Positions 48,642 through 59,506 of a stretch of 64,000 bases of DNA are shown one piece after another. The DNA is taken from assembly GCA_004762125.1 (NCBI GenBank), contig SIHQ01000017.1, positions 48,894-112,893 on the forward strand. Reading direction: 5' to 3'. The notes beneath the pieces are model-generated. The model was not told where the DNA came from and made no database searches. It saw only the letters and a program-made list of their open reading frames with translations. Within the stretch, counting starts at the first letter, position 1. Every line of letters begins with the position of its first letter. This DNA is from Oceanospirillales bacterium. GTDB taxonomy: Bacteria; Pseudomonadota; Gammaproteobacteria; Pseudomonadales; Endozoicomonadaceae. The position numbers and the translations under genes were made by a program.

Positions 48642-49571
48642 TTATGAAGCAATACCTCTACGTCCCTGAAGCCCACCGGTATGAATCAATAATACACGAC
48701 TACCATCTGTCACTGATCCGGCTTCAATCTCTTTTTTAAAAGCCAGAAACACTTTTCCTGTGTAGACCTGGTCCAGAGACAATCCGCATTGAGATTCCAT
48801 ATCAACAATAAACTGCATCAACTCGGGTGTCGTTTTACCATAACCTCCACAGTGATTATCCAGCTTTAACGACCAGTCGTTTAATGAACAATCACTCAGC
48901 GAATCATCCAGATACTGCTTAATATCTGCCTCCATAAAAGCGGCACCTTTTAACACGGACACGACTTTTACATGACATTGACCTGCTACCGAACGAATAA
49001 CGCCTGCTGCCGTTGCCCCAGTGCCTGCAGCGAGCCAGATTTGATCATATTCAATCGGATCAATCTCTCCAGAGGCAAGAATCTCTTCACAACCTTTCAC
49101 GCCCAGCTCACCCGAGCCGCCTTCAGGAACAACCCAAACATCATTAGGCTGCAGTGATAATTGATCTAATAGGATCTGATGATATTCAGGCTCATAACGA
49201 CGTCGATAATCAGACCGACTGACGTATACCAACTCCATGCCCCAGCTCTCTACATCTTGCAACGTAGCCGATGGTTTTTTAGGCTTTTCTCCACGGATAA
49301 CACCAATGGTTTTAAAATCAAAATGTTTGCCAGCTGCAGCGAGAGCATGAATATGATTGGACCAGGCACCACCAAAACTGAGAATAGTTTTGATATCCCT
49401 GGATTTGGCTTCGAGCAGATTATGCTTCAGCTTGTACCATTTATTGCCACTGATAACCGGATGCAACAAATCCAGCCTGAGCACATCCACTGAGATATTA
49501 ATAGATTCAAGAAAATCAGGGTGAAACACTTCTATAGGCACTTTTTGGTTCAACACTTCAACAAATCCCAT
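48642..49571 (-). CDS. PLP enzyme of the D-cysteine desulfhydrase/ACC deaminase family
   Basis: 309 residues, fold type II. The PLP lysine lies in SGNKWYKLKHNL (about residues 41-52), followed by LSFGGAWSNHIHALAAAG and the phosphate-binding AAGTGATAAGVIRS. Members act on D-cysteine or on 1-aminocyclopropane-1-carboxylate; the sequence alone does not decide which. The ribosome binding site upstream of 49571 is weak. Confidence 0.85.
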   Translation of the reverse strand: MGFVEVLNQKVPIEVFHPDFLESINISVDVLRLDLLHPVISGNKWYKLKHNLLEAKSRDIKTILSFGGAWSNHIHALAAAGKHFDFKTIGVIRGEKPKKPSATLQDVESWGMELVYVSRSDYRRRYEPEYHQILLDQLSLQPNDVWVVPEGGSGELGVKGCEEILASGEIDPIEYDQIWLAAGTGATAAGVIRSVAGQCHVKVVSVLKGAAFMEADIKQYLDDSLSDCSLNDWSLKLDNHCGGYGKTTPELMQFIVDMESQCGLSLDQVYTGKVFLAFKKEIEAGSVTDGSRVLLIHTGGLQGRRGIAS

Positions 49572-49610
49572 TCGGACTATATTTCAACGATGACTATATC
49601 AATGTTCAGA

Positions 49611-49647
49611 CAACAAAAAAGGCCTCACAAGGAGGCCTTTTTTGTTG
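49611..49647 (-). terminator. terminator of the sdaA-gcv operon
   Basis: CAACAAAAAAGGCCT and AGGCCTTTTTTGTTG pair perfectly around a 7-base loop. It lies 33 bases after the gcvT stop, and its symmetry allows action on both strands. Confidence 0.92.
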
Positions 49648-49679
49648 AATCTTAGTCATCAATCGCGACTTAACGCGAC

Positions 49680-50798
49680 TTAACCACGATGGTAACGCTG
49701 CTCAATAAACGGCATACGACTTACTGTCATTGCCAACTGCTTGCCACGGACCAGAGCAAAGACTTCAGTCTCTAATACAGAGTACTCTTTCTTTACATAA
49801 GCCATGGATACCGGTGCACCAATAGTTGGACCAAAGCTACCGGAGGTTACCTTACCAATCACTTCGCCTTCAGCATTAACCAGCTCTGTTCCTTCACGAA
49901 CCGGCGCACGACTGGAACCCAGCAAACCTACACGTTTGGTGTCAAAATCTTTGGTAGCAATCTGCCCAAGGATTTTATCTGCTCCAGGGAAACCGCCAGC
50001 ACGTTCACCGTCAGCACGACGAATTTTCGAGATAGCCCAAATCAGACTGCCCTCGATAGGCGTAGTGGTTGTATCCAGGTCATGACCGTAGAGGCAAAGA
50101 CCGGACTCCAGACGCAGTGAGTCACGGGCGCCAAGGCCAATAGCTTCTACTTCTGGCTGATCCAGAAACATTCTGCACAACTTGTCGGCATCAGCAGAAG
50201 GAATAGAAATTTCAAAACCGTCTTCACCGGTGTAACCGGAACGAGATACGAAGCAGTCGATGCCTTCAACAGAAAAACGACGGGAATCCATGAACACCAT
50301 ATCGGCTGTTTCTGGTGCAAAGCGCTTCATCACTTCAGCAGCAGCAGGTCCCTGCAGAGCAACCAGAGCCCGGTCATCAAGAACTTCTAGCTCAACACCG
50401 TCTTCCAAGTGTTCGGTCATGTGACCGATATCCTGATACTTGCAGGCCGCATTAACCACAACGTACAGATAGTCACCAAAGTTAGCGACCATCAGGTCGT
50501 CCATGATGCCGCCATCTTCATTGGTAAACAGTGCATAGCGCTGTTTGCCTACTGGCAGATCAATGATGTCCACAGGCACCAGCTTTTCCAGCATGGCCGC
50601 AGCGCCTTCACCTTTAAGAAGCACTTGACCCATGTGAGAAACATCAAACAGACCCGCTTTTTCACGAGTATGCAAGTGCTCATTCTTAACACCTAACGGA
50701 TACTGAACCGGCATTTCAAAGCCAGCAAAAGGCACCATTTTTCCGCCCATTTCAACGTGCAGATCAAACAGTGGCGTTTTATTCAGTTGTTCAGACAT
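49680..50798 (-). CDS. gcvT: glycine cleavage system T protein (aminomethyltransferase)
   Basis: 372 residues. Transfers the aminomethyl-derived carbon from lipoyl-GcvH to tetrahydrofolate and releases ammonia. Landmarks: PLFDLHVEMGGKMVPFAGFEMPVQY, FDVSHMGQ, SRSGYTGEDGFEI and GLGARDSLRLESGLCLYGHD. AAGGTACAGAT upstream supports the ATG. Last gene of the operon sdaA-gcvH-gcvP-gcvT. Confidence 0.96.
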   Translation of the reverse strand: MSEQLNKTPLFDLHVEMGGKMVPFAGFEMPVQYPLGVKNEHLHTREKAGLFDVSHMGQVLLKGEGAAAMLEKLVPVDIIDLPVGKQRYALFTNEDGGIMDDLMVANFGDYLYVVVNAACKYQDIGHMTEHLEDGVELEVLDDRALVALQGPAAAEVMKRFAPETADMVFMDSRRFSVEGIDCFVSRSGYTGEDGFEISIPSADADKLCRMFLDQPEVEAIGLGARDSLRLESGLCLYGHDLDTTTTPIEGSLIWAISKIRRADGERAGGFPGADKILGQIATKDFDTKRVGLLGSSRAPVREGTELVNAEGEVIGKVTSGSFGPTIGAPVSMAYVKKEYSVLETEVFALVRGKQLAMTVSRMPFIEQRYHRG

Positions 50799-50825
50799 AT
50801 CTGTACCTTCCCTAATCCTGCTTCA

Positions 50826-50860
50826 AAGTGGCCAGCCTGATCACGACAGGCTGGCTTTGA
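50826..50860 (-). other. hairpin in the gcvP-gcvT gap
   Basis: GCCAGCCTG and CAGGCTGGC pair over 9 bp, with further AAAG/CTTT pairing outside. There is no U-tract, so it may stabilise or process the transcript instead of ending it. Confidence 0.65.
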
Positions 50861-50886
50861 TGAAAATCAGTGACAATTAATCTTTG

Positions 50887-53784
50887 TTAAGACTGTTCGT
50901 CTTCACGATACGTATCGATGCTCGGGCAGGAGCAGATAAAGTGACGATCGCCATAAACATTGTCAACACGATTAACCGTTGGCCAGTACTTGGATTCACG
51001 CACGGTCTGAGTCGGGAATACCGCCACTTCGCGACTGTACGGACGATCCCAATCTGCAGACACAAGGTCAACCATCGTATGCGGCGCATTACCCAGAGGG
51101 TTATTCTCCAGTGGCCATTCGCCGGACTGCACTTTATCAACTTCTTTTCTGATGCTAATCATGGCATCGATAAAGCGATCGAGCTCTATTTTGGATTCAG
51201 ATTCGGTCGGCTCGATCATTAACGTTCCCGCAACAGGGAATGACATGGTCGGCGCGTGGAAGCCATAGTCCATCAAACGCTTGGCAATATCTTCTTCGGT
51301 TACACCACTGGCGTCTTTCAAAGGACGAATATCAATGATGCACTCGTGGGCTACCTTGCCATTACGACCACGGAACAGTATCGGGTAGTGCGCAGACAGC
51401 TTCTCGGTCAGATAGTTTGCATTCAGAATCGCCAGTTCAGTAGATTTACGCAAACCTTCACGACCCAGAGTTACACAGTACATCCAGCTGATCGGCAGAA
51501 TGGAGGAGCTGCCGTAAGGTGCTGCAGATACCGCACCAATCCCTTCATTCTCACCCTCAATCGGGTTCACCTGATGGTTTGGCAAGAAAGGAGCCAGATG
51601 ACTCTTAACTCCGATCGGACCCATACCCGGACCACCGCCACCATGAGGAATAGCGAAGGTTTTGTGCAGGTTCAGGTGAGAAACATCAGAACCGATTTCG
51701 CCTGGCTTGGAAACACCAACCTGAGCGTTCATGTTGGCGCCATCCATGTAGACCTGGCCACCATTGTCATGAATGATCTGACAGATATTACGAATCTCTT
51801 CTTCGAAGACACCATGGGTAGATGGGTAGGTCACCATCAGAGCAGAAAGATTTTCTTTATGCTTTTCAGCCTTGGCTTTTAGATCTTCAACATCAACGTT
51901 GCCGCTCTCATCACACTCAACGATCACCACCGACATGCTGACCATAGCCGCAGAAGCTGGATTAGTACCGTGCGCAGAAGATGGAATCAGGCAGATATTG
52001 CGGTGTGATTCACCGATAGACTCCTGATACTTACGGATCGCAAGCAGACCTGCGTATTCACCTTGAGCACCGGAGTTCGGCTGCATGGAAACAGCGTCGT
52101 AACCGGTTATTTCCGCCAGAGCATCTTCCAGCTCGTGAATCATTTTCAGATAGCCACGGGTCTGATTCTTTGGCGCAAACGGGTGAATGTTGGCAAATTC
52201 AGGCCAGCTTACGGGAATCATCTGGGAAGTAGCGTTCAACTTCATGGTGCAGGAACCCAACGGGATCATGCCATGAGTCAAGGAATAATCCTTGTTCTCC
52301 AGACGTTTCAGGTAACGCAGCATTTCAGTTTCAGACTGATAGCTATTGAATACCGAGTGTTCCAGAATAGCATCACTACGACGTTGGTCAACAGAAATAC
52401 CAGATAATGACAGAGTATCCGCATCCAGACGCTCGTTACTGCCAGTCAGCAGGTGGAACAGTTCTTTGACATCGTCAACAGTAGTTGTTTCATCCAGAGA
52501 GATACCCAAACGATCACTGCCGATACGACGTAAATTAATACCTTCAGCCAGAGCCGCCTGATAAAGCGCTTCTGTTTTCTCACCAAAATTAATAGTCAGG
52601 GTATCGAAGAAACTGTCGTTAACTTCCAGACCATTTTTGGTCAGCGCCTCATGGAGCAACGACGTCAAGCCGTGCACGCGTTCAGCGATGGCACGCAGAC
52701 CTTCAGGGCCATGATAAACTGCATAGCAGGCCGCCATATTGGCCAACAGTGCTTGAGCAGTACAGATGTTCGATGTAGCTTTCTCACGGCGGATATGCTG
52801 CTCGCGAGTCTGCATCGCCATACGCAGAGCTTGATTACCCTTGCTGTCGACAGAGACACCAATAATACGACCAGGAATGGAACGCTTCAGCTTCTCACCA
52901 GTAGCAAAGAAGGCTGCGTGCGGACCACCAAAACCCATTGGAACACCAAAGCGCTGGCTGGTACCCAAAGCAATATCAGCACCCAACTCTTTTGGAGACT
53001 TGAGCAATACCAGAGACAGCAGATCTGTAGCAACAGAGACCATGGCTTTCTGCTGTTTGGCCACGGCAATGATGCTTTCGATATCGCTCACATCACCATA
53101 CGTGCCAGGGTACTGCAGCTGAACACCAAACACTTCGTGTTGATCCAGTTCGGTTTCAGGGTTGCCCACTACTACCGGAATACCCATGTAATCAGCACGG
53201 GTCTTGATTACGTCGATGGTTTGCTGATGCACGTCGTCAGCAATAAAGAACACCTGATGCTTACTGCGATTTGAACGACGGCACAAAGACATCGCTTCAG
53301 CAGCAGCTGTTGCTTCATCCAGCAAAGAAGCGTTAGCTACTTCCATTCCTGTCAGATCCATGACCATCTGCTGATAGTTCAGCAGCATTTCCAAACGTCC
53401 CTGGGAAATTTCCGGTTGGTATGGCGTATAAGCCGTATACCAACCCGGGTTTTCCAGGACATTTCGAAGAATGACATAAGGGACATGAGTGTTGTAATAA
53501 CCCATACCTATGTAGGATTTGTTAACTGTATTCTGGTCTGCCAGTGACTTCAGATAAGCTAGGGCTTCTACTTCAGTCTTGGCGCTATCCAGAGCCAGGG
53601 GCTGATCAAGCAGAATACTTTCGGGAACTGTTTTACTGATCAGATCGTCCAATGAAGTCAGACCAAGCTCATCGAGCATGGCTTTTTGTTCTGATTCATT
53701 AGGGCCAATGTGGCGGTGGGAAAATGCACCCAGCTCCTGCAGTTCAGCGAGCGTTCTTTTTGAAAATTGTTGTTCAACAGCCAT
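50887..53784 (-). CDS. gcvP: glycine dehydrogenase (decarboxylating), P protein
   Basis: 965 residues, the fused (alpha plus beta) form. Decarboxylates glycine with PLP and passes the aminomethyl group to GcvH. The PLP lysine is K708 in [15 protein letters not shown]. Other landmarks are [10 protein letters not shown] near the start, [12 protein letters not shown] and [24 protein letters not shown] lies upstream of the ATG. Confidence 0.96.
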   Translation of the reverse strand: MAVEQQFSKRTLAELQELGAFSHRHIGPNESEQKAMLDELGLTSLDDLISKTVPESILLDQPLALDSAKTEVEALAYLKSLADQNTVNKSYIGMGYYNTHVPYVILRNVLENPGWYTAYTPYQPEISQGRLEMLLNYQQMVMDLTGMEVANASLLDEATAAAEAMSLCRRSNRSKHQVFFIADDVHQQTIDVIKTRADYMGIPVVVGNPETELDQHEVFGVQLQYPGTYGDVSDIESIIAVAKQQKAMVSVATDLLSLVLLKSPKELGADIALGTSQRFGVPMGFGGPHAAFFATGEKLKRSIPGRIIGVSVDSKGNQALRMAMQTREQHIRREKATSNICTAQALLANMAACYAVYHGPEGLRAIAERVHGLTSLLHEALTKNGLEVNDSFFDTLTINFGEKTEALYQAALAEGINLRRIGSDRLGISLDETTTVDDVKELFHLLTGSNERLDADTLSLSGISVDQRRSDAILEHSVFNSYQSETEMLRYLKRLENKDYSLTHGMIPLGSCTMKLNATSQMIPVSWPEFANIHPFAPKNQTRGYLKMIHELEDALAEITGYDAVSMQPNSGAQGEYAGLLAIRKYQESIGESHRNICLIPSSAHGTNPASAAMVSMSVVIVECDESGNVDVEDLKAKAEKHKENLSALMVTYPSTHGVFEEEIRNICQIIHDNGGQVYMDGANMNAQVGVSKPGEIGSDVSHLNLHKTFAIPHGGGGPGMGPIGVKSHLAPFLPNHQVNPIEGENEGIGAVSAAPYGSSSILPISWMYCVTLGREGLRKSTELAILNANYLTEKLSAHYPILFRGRNGKVAHECIIDIRPLKDASGVTEEDIAKRLMDYGFHAPTMSFPVAGTLMIEPTESESKIELDRFIDAMISIRKEVDKVQSGEWPLENNPLGNAPHTMVDLVSADWDRPYSREVAVFPTQTVRESKYWPTVNRVDNVYGDRHFICSCPSIDTYREDEQS

Positions 53785-53802
53785 GAAGATACCTTTTGTT
53801 CA

Positions 53803-53873
53803 TCCTGTCGGTTGAGATGAAATGACAGGAGGCACACGAGAATACAGTTAGGCCGGAGAAAAAGTTCCGGCCT
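53803..53873 (-). other. two hairpins in the gcvH-gcvP gap
   Basis: AGGCCGGA/TCCGGCCT (53850-53873, 8-base loop) and TCCTGTC/GACAGGA (53803-53830) follow one another. Neither has a U-tract on the minus strand. Confidence 0.65.
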
Positions 53874-53890
53874 CAGTCAATGTTCGCTAA

Positions 53891-54265
53891 TCAGTCCAGC
53901 GTTTCTTTGTAGGCCTCTGCGTCAAGCAGATTTTCCAGGTCAGATTCACTAGACAGTTTGACTTTTGCGATCCAGCCATCTTTATAAGGAGATTCATTGA
54001 TGGTTTCCGGCGAGTCTTCCAGAGCGACGTTCACCTCAATCACTTCACCGCTGACAGGTGCATAAATATCAGAAGCAGCCTTAACAGACTCAACCAGTGA
54101 GAATTCGGAGCCAGCAGTCAGTTCTTGACCAATTTCCGGCAATTCAACAAACACCACATCACCAAGCAGTTCTTGTGCGTGCTCACTGATACCGACAGTA
54201 ACAGTACCGTCGCCGTTTACCTGGACCCACTCGTGAGATTGAGCAAATTTCAGACTTGCAGTCAT
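53891..54265 (-). CDS. gcvH: glycine cleavage system H protein
   Basis: 124 residues, the lipoyl carrier of the complex. The lipoylated lysine is K62 in [26 protein letters not shown] upstream supports the ATG at 54265. It lies 64 bases after sdaA. Confidence 0.96.
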   Translation of the reverse strand: MTASLKFAQSHEWVQVNGDGTVTVGISEHAQELLGDVVFVELPEIGQELTAGSEFSLVESVKAASDIYAPVSGEVIEVNVALEDSPETINESPYKDGWIAKVKLSSESDLENLLDAEAYKETLD

Positions 54266-54311
54266 GGTGTATTCCTTCTTTCTTTATAGTTAGTTTTTGT
54301 CGTTAGTTTTT

Positions 54312-54333
54312 CTGATGTTGAATAAAACATCAG
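54312..54333 (-). other. hairpin at the sdaA-gcvH junction
   Basis: CTGATGTT and AACATCAG pair over 8 bp around 6 bases and overlap the sdaA stop. On the minus strand it is followed by AAAAAC, not by a U-tract. Confidence 0.6.
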
Positions 54334-55712
54334 CAAGCAACAGCATTGACGGCTAAACCACCCGTTGCTGTTTCCCGATATTTTTCATGCATATCCAGAC
54401 CTGTCTGATACATAGTCTGAATCACTTCATCTAGATGAACCCGGTGATTTCCGTCGCCATTCAGAGCTAGCCGTGCTGCATTAAGTGCCTTCACAGCGCC
54501 CATGGTGTTACGCTCAATACAAGGCACTTGAACCAATCCGGCAATCGGGTCACAGGTCAAACCAAGATTGTGCTCCATACCAATTTCAGCCGCGTTTTCG
54601 ATCTGTTCGTTACTCCCTCCCTGTACGGCACAGAGAGCACCGGCTGCCATTGAACAGGCAACACCGATCTCACCCTGACAACCCACTTCGGCAGCAGAGA
54701 TAGATGCATTTTTCTTGTAAAGCATTCCAATGGCGGCTGCAGTAGCCAAAAATTCGACTATACCGTCATCGCCCTTTTTATTAAGGTATTTTTCAAAATA
54801 AGCCAGAACAGCTGGAATAACTCCAGCAGCGCCGTTTGTTGGCGCTGTTACTACACGACCACCAACAGCATTTTCTTCATTGACCGCCATAGCGAAGAGA
54901 TTGACCCAGTCCATGGCTTCAAGATGATTGTCACCGGTCTTCTGTTTCTTCAATATGTCGGCATGCAGACTGTTAGCACGTCGTTTAACGCCCAGACCAC
55001 CGGGCAGTATTCCAGTACGCACACAACCTCGATCAATGCAGGCACACATCACATCACGAATGTGCAAAAGATCTGCTTTTATATCCTGAGAACGCTCAAG
55101 AACGACCTCATTAGCCAGAGCCATTTCAGCAATAGAAAGGCCTGACTGCCTACCCATCACTAGTAAGTCTTCGCCATTTTCAAAAGGATAAGGAAGGTTT
55201 GAAACGGTATTATCTGAAGTTTCTCCTGTCTGATCGGTTTCTTCTTCACTGAGAACAAAACCACCACCCACTGAGTAATAGTTGTTTCGATAAACGACAA
55301 TACCGGCTTCATCAGAAACACTCAGGGTCATGCCATTAGGGTGTTTAGGCAGCGACTGGCCGAAGCAAAATTTCAGATCAGTCTTTTCATTAAAGGGAAT
55401 TGCTTTTACGCCGCCGAGATCAATCTTCTGAGATTCACGAATATTTGCTACCAACTGTGGTGCATAATCCGGATCAATCTGATCCGGCTGCTCCCCCGAA
55501 AGGCCCTGCATAATAGCGGTGTCGGTTGCGTGTCCTTTGCCTGTCATTGCCAGAGAGCCAAAAAGCTCTACTCTGACACTGGCCACCTGATCCATCAGTT
55601 TCCTGGCAACCAGCTCATTAACAAAGCGGTTACCTGCCACCATTGGGCCAACGGTATGGGAGGAAGACGGACCTAGGCCGATCTTGAAAAGGTCTAGCAC
55701 GCTCAACCCCAT
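54330..55712 (-). CDS. sdaA: L-serine ammonia-lyase (iron-sulfur type)
   Basis: 460 residues, single-chain alpha/beta form. Converts L-serine to pyruvate and ammonia with a 4Fe-4S cluster. Landmarks: [18 protein letters not shown] at the N-terminus and C-terminal cysteines in [17 protein letters not shown] and [19 protein letters not shown]. First gene of the operon with gcvH, gcvP and gcvT: glycine breakdown supplies one-carbon units and glyA links glycine to serine, so the block handles serine/glycine use as a unit. Confidence 0.95.
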   Translation of the reverse strand: MGLSVLDLFKIGLGPSSSHTVGPMVAGNRFVNELVARKLMDQVASVRVELFGSLAMTGKGHATDTAIMQGLSGEQPDQIDPDYAPQLVANIRESQKIDLGGVKAIPFNEKTDLKFCFGQSLPKHPNGMTLSVSDEAGIVVYRNNYYSVGGGFVLSEEETDQTGETSDNTVSNLPYPFENGEDLLVMGRQSGLSIAEMALANEVVLERSQDIKADLLHIRDVMCACIDRGCVRTGILPGGLGVKRRANSLHADILKKQKTGDNHLEAMDWVNLFAMAVNEENAVGGRVVTAPTNGAAGVIPAVLAYFEKYLNKKGDDGIVEFLATAAAIGMLYKKNASISAAEVGCQGEIGVACSMAAGALCAVQGGSNEQIENAAEIGMEHNLGLTCDPIAGLVQVPCIERNTMGAVKALNAARLALNGDGNHRVHLDEVIQTMYQTGLDMHEKYRETATGGLAVNAVAC

Positions 55713-55796
55713 AGAAGACTCCGTTGTTATTATTAAAGTTTATATTTCTAATTGGTTGAGAGACTACCAAGACATTTTTTCATCATCAACCAAAAA

Positions 55797-55812
55797 GTTT
55801 CCTATAAGAAAC
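55797..55812. promoter_or_regulatory. candidate operator between sdaA and the XRE-cupin regulator
   Basis: GTTTCCTATAAGAAAC is a near-perfect palindrome (GTTTC/GAAAC arms). It lies about 85 bases from the sdaA start and 96 from the regulator start. The 16-base core AAAGTTTCCTATAAGA recurs exactly upstream of glyA. Confidence 0.7.
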
Positions 55813-55907
55813 ATTTTTAACAATATTCATACTTTTGCGAATACGATATAGTGATCACTCAGCTTTCCACTAACAGGAAGCAACATCCAGACACCACCGG
55901 ATACAAC

Positions 55908-56555
55908 ATGTCAGAACACACGGATTTCCTGAAAGACGAACAAATAAAAATAAGAATCGAGCGCAAAAACGTAAAAAAAAATAAAGCTGATGCCACCGTT
56001 GAACCACTGCAACTGGGTCAACGGGTGCGGGAAATTCGCAAAACCAGAAATCTAACTCTGGAAGAAGTCAGCAAACTGACAGGACTTTCAAGGTCAGCGA
56101 TATCCAAGATTGAGAACGATCAGATCTCTCCCACCTTTGCCGCTGTCACCAAACTGGTGAATGGATTGGGGATTGATATCCCGCAACTGTTCAGTCCGGC
56201 CAAGAAAAGGTCAGCCTCTATTGGTCGCCGCGATGTGACTCGCTTCGGAACCGGAAAACCTCACCCCACCAAAACCTATGAGCACGAACTGCTTGCTGCA
56301 GAACTGACCGGCAAACGAATGGTTCCCTATCGTACGACAGTTTGCGCACGCAGTTTTAACGACTATGAAGACTGGGTTAGGCATGAAGGGGAGGAGTTTT
56401 TGCTGGTGTTAAATGGCAGTGTTGAGCTTTATACCGAGTTTTACCAACCTGTGGAACTGCATGAGGGTGACAGTGCCTATTACGATGCAGAGATGGGACA
56501 CGCGGTAACGTCAACCAGTGAAGAGGATGCGGTAATCCTTTGGGTGACTGCGTAA
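55908..56555 (+). CDS. XRE-family regulator with C-terminal cupin domain
   Basis: 215 residues from the ATG at 55908, which I prefer to the in-frame GTG at 55851 because it has a GGA site. The HTH lies about residues 35-95 (LGQRVREIRK, then LTLEEVSKLTGLSRSAISKI). A cupin domain (about 130-210) has WVRHEGEEFLLVLNGSVELY and LHEGDSAYYDAEMGHAVTS, a likely small-molecule sensor. Its position divergent from sdaA, and the shared operator at glyA, point to control of serine/glycine genes. Confidence 0.88.
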   Translation: MSEHTDFLKDEQIKIRIERKNVKKNKADATVEPLQLGQRVREIRKTRNLTLEEVSKLTGLSRSAISKIENDQISPTFAAVTKLVNGLGIDIPQLFSPAKKRSASIGRRDVTRFGTGKPHPTKTYEHELLAAELTGKRMVPYRTTVCARSFNDYEDWVRHEGEEFLLVLNGSVELYTEFYQPVELHEGDSAYYDAEMGHAVTSTSEEDAVILWVTA

Positions 56556-56563
56556 GTTATATT

Positions 56564-56601
56564 GAACCTGTCTGAGCATGGAATCAGTCAGGTTCATTTC
56601 A
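56564..56601 (+). terminator. terminator of the XRE-cupin gene
   Basis: TGAACCTG and CAGGTTCA pair over 8 bp, with CTGA/TCAG continuing the stem inside after a T-T mismatch; TTTC follows. Confidence 0.6.
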
Positions 56602-56700
56602 CTCCCAGTTACTCACAAACGGCCTCTTTTCATATTGTCTGGAAAAATAGCCTTAAAATATGGAATCATGCACAAAAAACAACGATAAAGGGATGTTGCT

Positions 56701-57513
56701 GTGTCTGACTCACAGATTCTATTTCAAATTAAAGGGCATATAGCCTATGTCTCTCTGAATCGTCCTGACAAACACAACGGCCTCAATGAGCAGCTGTTTC
56801 GAGAACTGATCACAACCGCCAAACTCATTCGTAAGAATAAAAGTATTCGTGCCGTTATCCTCTCTGGAGAAGGCTCCTCTTTTTGTGCTGGCCTTGATTT
56901 CAAGAGTCTCAGCAAAAACCCTATGATGATACCTCGCCTGTTCCTGAAACTTCCTTGGACCTCCGCCAACAACTTTCAACGAGCTGCCTATATATGGCGA
57001 ACATTACCAGTGCCGGTCATCTGTGTCATACAGGGCAATTGCTTTGGCGGCGGTCTTCAAATTGCTTTGGGAACGGATTACCGAATAGCCACTCCAAACT
57101 CTCAATGGTCAATAATGGAAGGTAAATGGGGGCTCATTCCCGATATGAGTGCCACCACAACACTGACGACACTGACTCGTTATGATATTGCTCAAGAATT
57201 GACTATGACGGGAAGAGTATTTTCAGGAGATGAGGCTTTTGATTACGGGTTAGCGAGTAAAATAAGTAATCAACCTATAAACGAAGCCCAAGCTTTGGCT
57301 GAAGTAATCTGTCAAAAATCACCCGATCAAATTGCTGCTACGAAACTACTCTTTCGTAAAACATGGAAAGCCGGACCACGGCGATCTTTACTCTGGGAGC
57401 GTTTGATTCAACTACGCCTATTGGGTCGCAAGAATCAAAAGATTGCCATGAGAAATGGCCTGTCAGGAAAAGATAAAGAACCTAAAGCTTTTGCTAATCG
57501 CTCGCAGTTTTAG
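56701..57513 (+). CDS. enoyl-CoA hydratase/isomerase (crotonase) family protein
   Basis: 270 residues from a GTG start with GGGAT upstream. Oxyanion-hole segments are SGEGSSFCAGLDFKSL and GNCFGGGLQIALGTDYRIA, and a catalytic-type Glu lies in SIMEGKWGLIPDMS. Close to the crotonase-like proteins annotated as enoyl-CoA hydratases; the substrate is unknown. No fatty-acid genes are adjacent. Confidence 0.88.
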   Translation: MSDSQILFQIKGHIAYVSLNRPDKHNGLNEQLFRELITTAKLIRKNKSIRAVILSGEGSSFCAGLDFKSLSKNPMMIPRLFLKLPWTSANNFQRAAYIWRTLPVPVICVIQGNCFGGGLQIALGTDYRIATPNSQWSIMEGKWGLIPDMSATTTLTTLTRYDIAQELTMTGRVFSGDEAFDYGLASKISNQPINEAQALAEVICQKSPDQIAATKLLFRKTWKAGPRRSLLWERLIQLRLLGRKNQKIAMRNGLSGKDKEPKAFANRSQF

Positions 57514-57530
57514 GGCACTGACCCTTAGAT

Positions 57531-57569
57531 AAAAAAACGCCCGGGCTTTTCATACGAAAAACCCGGGCG
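57531..57569 (-). terminator. terminator of glyA
   Basis: CGCCCGGG and CCCGGGCG pair, with a secondary TTTTC/GAAAA stem inside. On the minus strand it is followed by seven T, so it fits glyA transcription and not the crotonase gene. Confidence 0.8.
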
Positions 57570-57675
57570 ATCTATGCCTGAATTGCCAGAGGCACCCACT
57601 ACGATCTGGCAATACAACAGCATTCTCTAACCATCACCCTCGAAAGTATGAAGGGGATGGCTATAATACGTTTAT

Positions 57676-58974
57676 CTATGAATAGAGAGGGAAACGCTCG
57701 CAAAGAGCTTCAACTTCTAATCTAGCTTTCTCTTCTACCGCATGATTGCCATCACAACCGTTCTCAACCAAACCATCAAGAACGTCACTGATCAGGTGTC
57801 CAACCTTACGGAAGTCTTCTTCACCAAATCCACGTGTTGTACCCGCTGGGGTTCCCAAACGAACACCGGAAGTAACCATTGGTTTTTCAGGGTCAAACGG
57901 AATCCCGTTCTTGTTGCAGGTAATACCGGCTCTTTCCAGCGCTTCTTCTACGTAATTGCCTTTCAGGCCTTTCGGACGCAGGTCAACCAACACCAGGTGT
58001 GTGTCAGTACCACCGGTAACAATGTCACAACCACGCTCAACCATAACTTCAGACAGCGCACGAGCATTCGTTACGACAGAGTCAATGTAATCTTTAAACT
58101 CAGGCTGCAATGCTTCACCAAAAGCGACCGCTTTAGCAGCGATTACGTGCATCAATGGACCACCCTGCAAACCAGGGAAAACAGCAGAGTTGATTTTTTT
58201 GCCCAAATCAAGATTGTTGGACAGAATCATACCACCACGTGGACCACGCAGGGTTTTATGAGTCGTAGTGGTAACAACATCAGCGTAAGGCAGAGGACTT
58301 GGGTGTACACCAGTAGCAATCAAGCCAGCAATATGAGCCATATCTACCATCAGATAAGCACCCACTTTGTCAGCGATGTCACGGAAACGCTTGAAATCAA
58401 TTTCACGCGGAATCGCAGAGCCACCGGCAATGATCATCTTTGGCTGGGATTCAACAGCCAAAGCTTCTACTGCATCGTAATCAATTTGCTGGGTTTCACG
58501 ATTAACGCCGTATTGTACTGAATTAAACCACTTACCAGACAAAGCAGGACGAGCTCCGTGTGTCAGGTGACCACCGGCATCCAGAGACATTCCCAAAATA
58601 GTATCGCCTGGCTTCAGTAGTGCCAGCATTACCGCACCGTTAGCCTGAGCTCCAGAGTGTGGTTGTACGTTAACAAACTGACAGTCAAACAGTTGCTTGG
58701 CTCTTTCGATAGCCAACGCTTCAACCTTGTCGACATGCTCACAACCGCCGTAGTAACGACGGCCAGGGTAACCTTCAGCGTACTTGTTGGTCAGAACAGT
58801 ACCCTGAGCTTCCATAACCGCTCGGGATACTATGTTTTCAGAAGCAATCAGCTCAATCTGCTTTTCCTGACGCTCACCCTCTTCATTAACCGCAGAAATT
58901 ACAGCAGCATCGATAGCAGACAGGTCTTTGGTAAAAAAAGCCTGTGCGGCTTCAGAAGGGTATGCCTTGCTCAT
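57676..58974 (-). CDS. glyA: serine hydroxymethyltransferase
   Basis: 432 residues. Interconverts serine and glycine with tetrahydrofolate. The PLP lysine is K240 in [17 protein letters not shown]; other landmarks are [26 protein letters not shown] and [11 protein letters not shown]. The ATG at 58972-58974 ([13 protein letters not shown]) has GGAG upstream. The frame extends to 59127, but those 51 residues are foreign to the family. Confidence 0.96.
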   Translation of the reverse strand: MSKAYPSEAAQAFFTKDLSAIDAAVISAVNEEGERQEKQIELIASENIVSRAVMEAQGTVLTNKYAEGYPGRRYYGGCEHVDKVEALAIERAKQLFDCQFVNVQPHSGAQANGAVMLALLKPGDTILGMSLDAGGHLTHGARPALSGKWFNSVQYGVNRETQQIDYDAVEALAVESQPKMIIAGGSAIPREIDFKRFRDIADKVGAYLMVDMAHIAGLIATGVHPSPLPYADVVTTTTHKTLRGPRGGMILSNNLDLGKKINSAVFPGLQGGPLMHVIAAKAVAFGEALQPEFKDYIDSVVTNARALSEVMVERGCDIVTGGTDTHLVLVDLRPKGLKGNYVEEALERAGITCNKNGIPFDPEKPMVTSGVRLGTPAGTTRGFGEEDFRKVGHLISDVLDGLVENGCDGNHAVEEKARLEVEALCERFPLYS

Positions 58975-59506
58975 TATTATTTTCTCCAGAGACGGACATG
59001 GCCGTTTATTATTGTTTGTCTGTGAAACATTCTGATAGCGCAACTTTATCTCCAAAAACAACAACAGGCAACTTTTTCTCTTATAGGAAACTTTTAAACA
59101 TTTCGGTAAAACAATATTCAATCTCACTCCATATCATCGGGGATTTACGACCAAAATCCGCTGATACTTCCTTTTAGAACAGACAAATCGCTCTATCATC
59201 TGGTTTAATAGAAGGCAGAAAATGAAATAATTTGCTGATAAATGTGACTTTTTTATTAAAAGAGCACTTGAAAGATTGTTTATATAAGGATAATTTCTCT
59301 TTTAGTAAATATTAACCACTAATAAGAAAAAACAAGAAGAGGTGTATTACCAACTTGATAGTACTTTGACCAATAAGCCGTAAACGGGAAAAGGCCCCTG
59401 ATACACTCTCTTTACTCAGTAGTACCGGCACCCACTAGTACTGTGTGATCAAAGCATCCAATAAAAAACGACGTAATTAAAATAAAAATAAGGATCCCTA
59501 ATTATC
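58975..59506. promoter_or_regulatory. glyA and symporter control region
   Basis: About 530 bases with no supported gene, AT-rich, between divergent glyA and the symporter. It holds the glyA operator at 59077-59091; the remainder gave no clear motif. Confidence 0.5.
59077..59091 (-). promoter_or_regulatory. candidate operator upstream of glyA
   Basis: The minus strand reads GTTTCCTATAAGAGA, with AAA before it. It shares 16 bases (AAAGTTTCCTATAAGA) with the site at 55794-55809, and the second arm is less symmetrical. About 103 bases upstream of the glyA ATG. Confidence 0.65.

Noticed and set aside
54275..54295. TTTCTTTATAGTTAG upstream of gcvH as an operator
   Set aside because: Needs a one-base insertion to align, and gcvH lies within the operon.
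55713..55850. Glycine riboswitch upstream of the sdaA-gcv operon
   Set aside because: The 138-base gap to the regulator is too short for a tandem aptamer, and I see no glycine-aptamer motifs.
59277..59293. GTTTATATAAGGATA upstream of the symporter as a third operator
   Set aside because: Shares only part of the core with the sdaA and glyA sites and lacks the palindromic arms.
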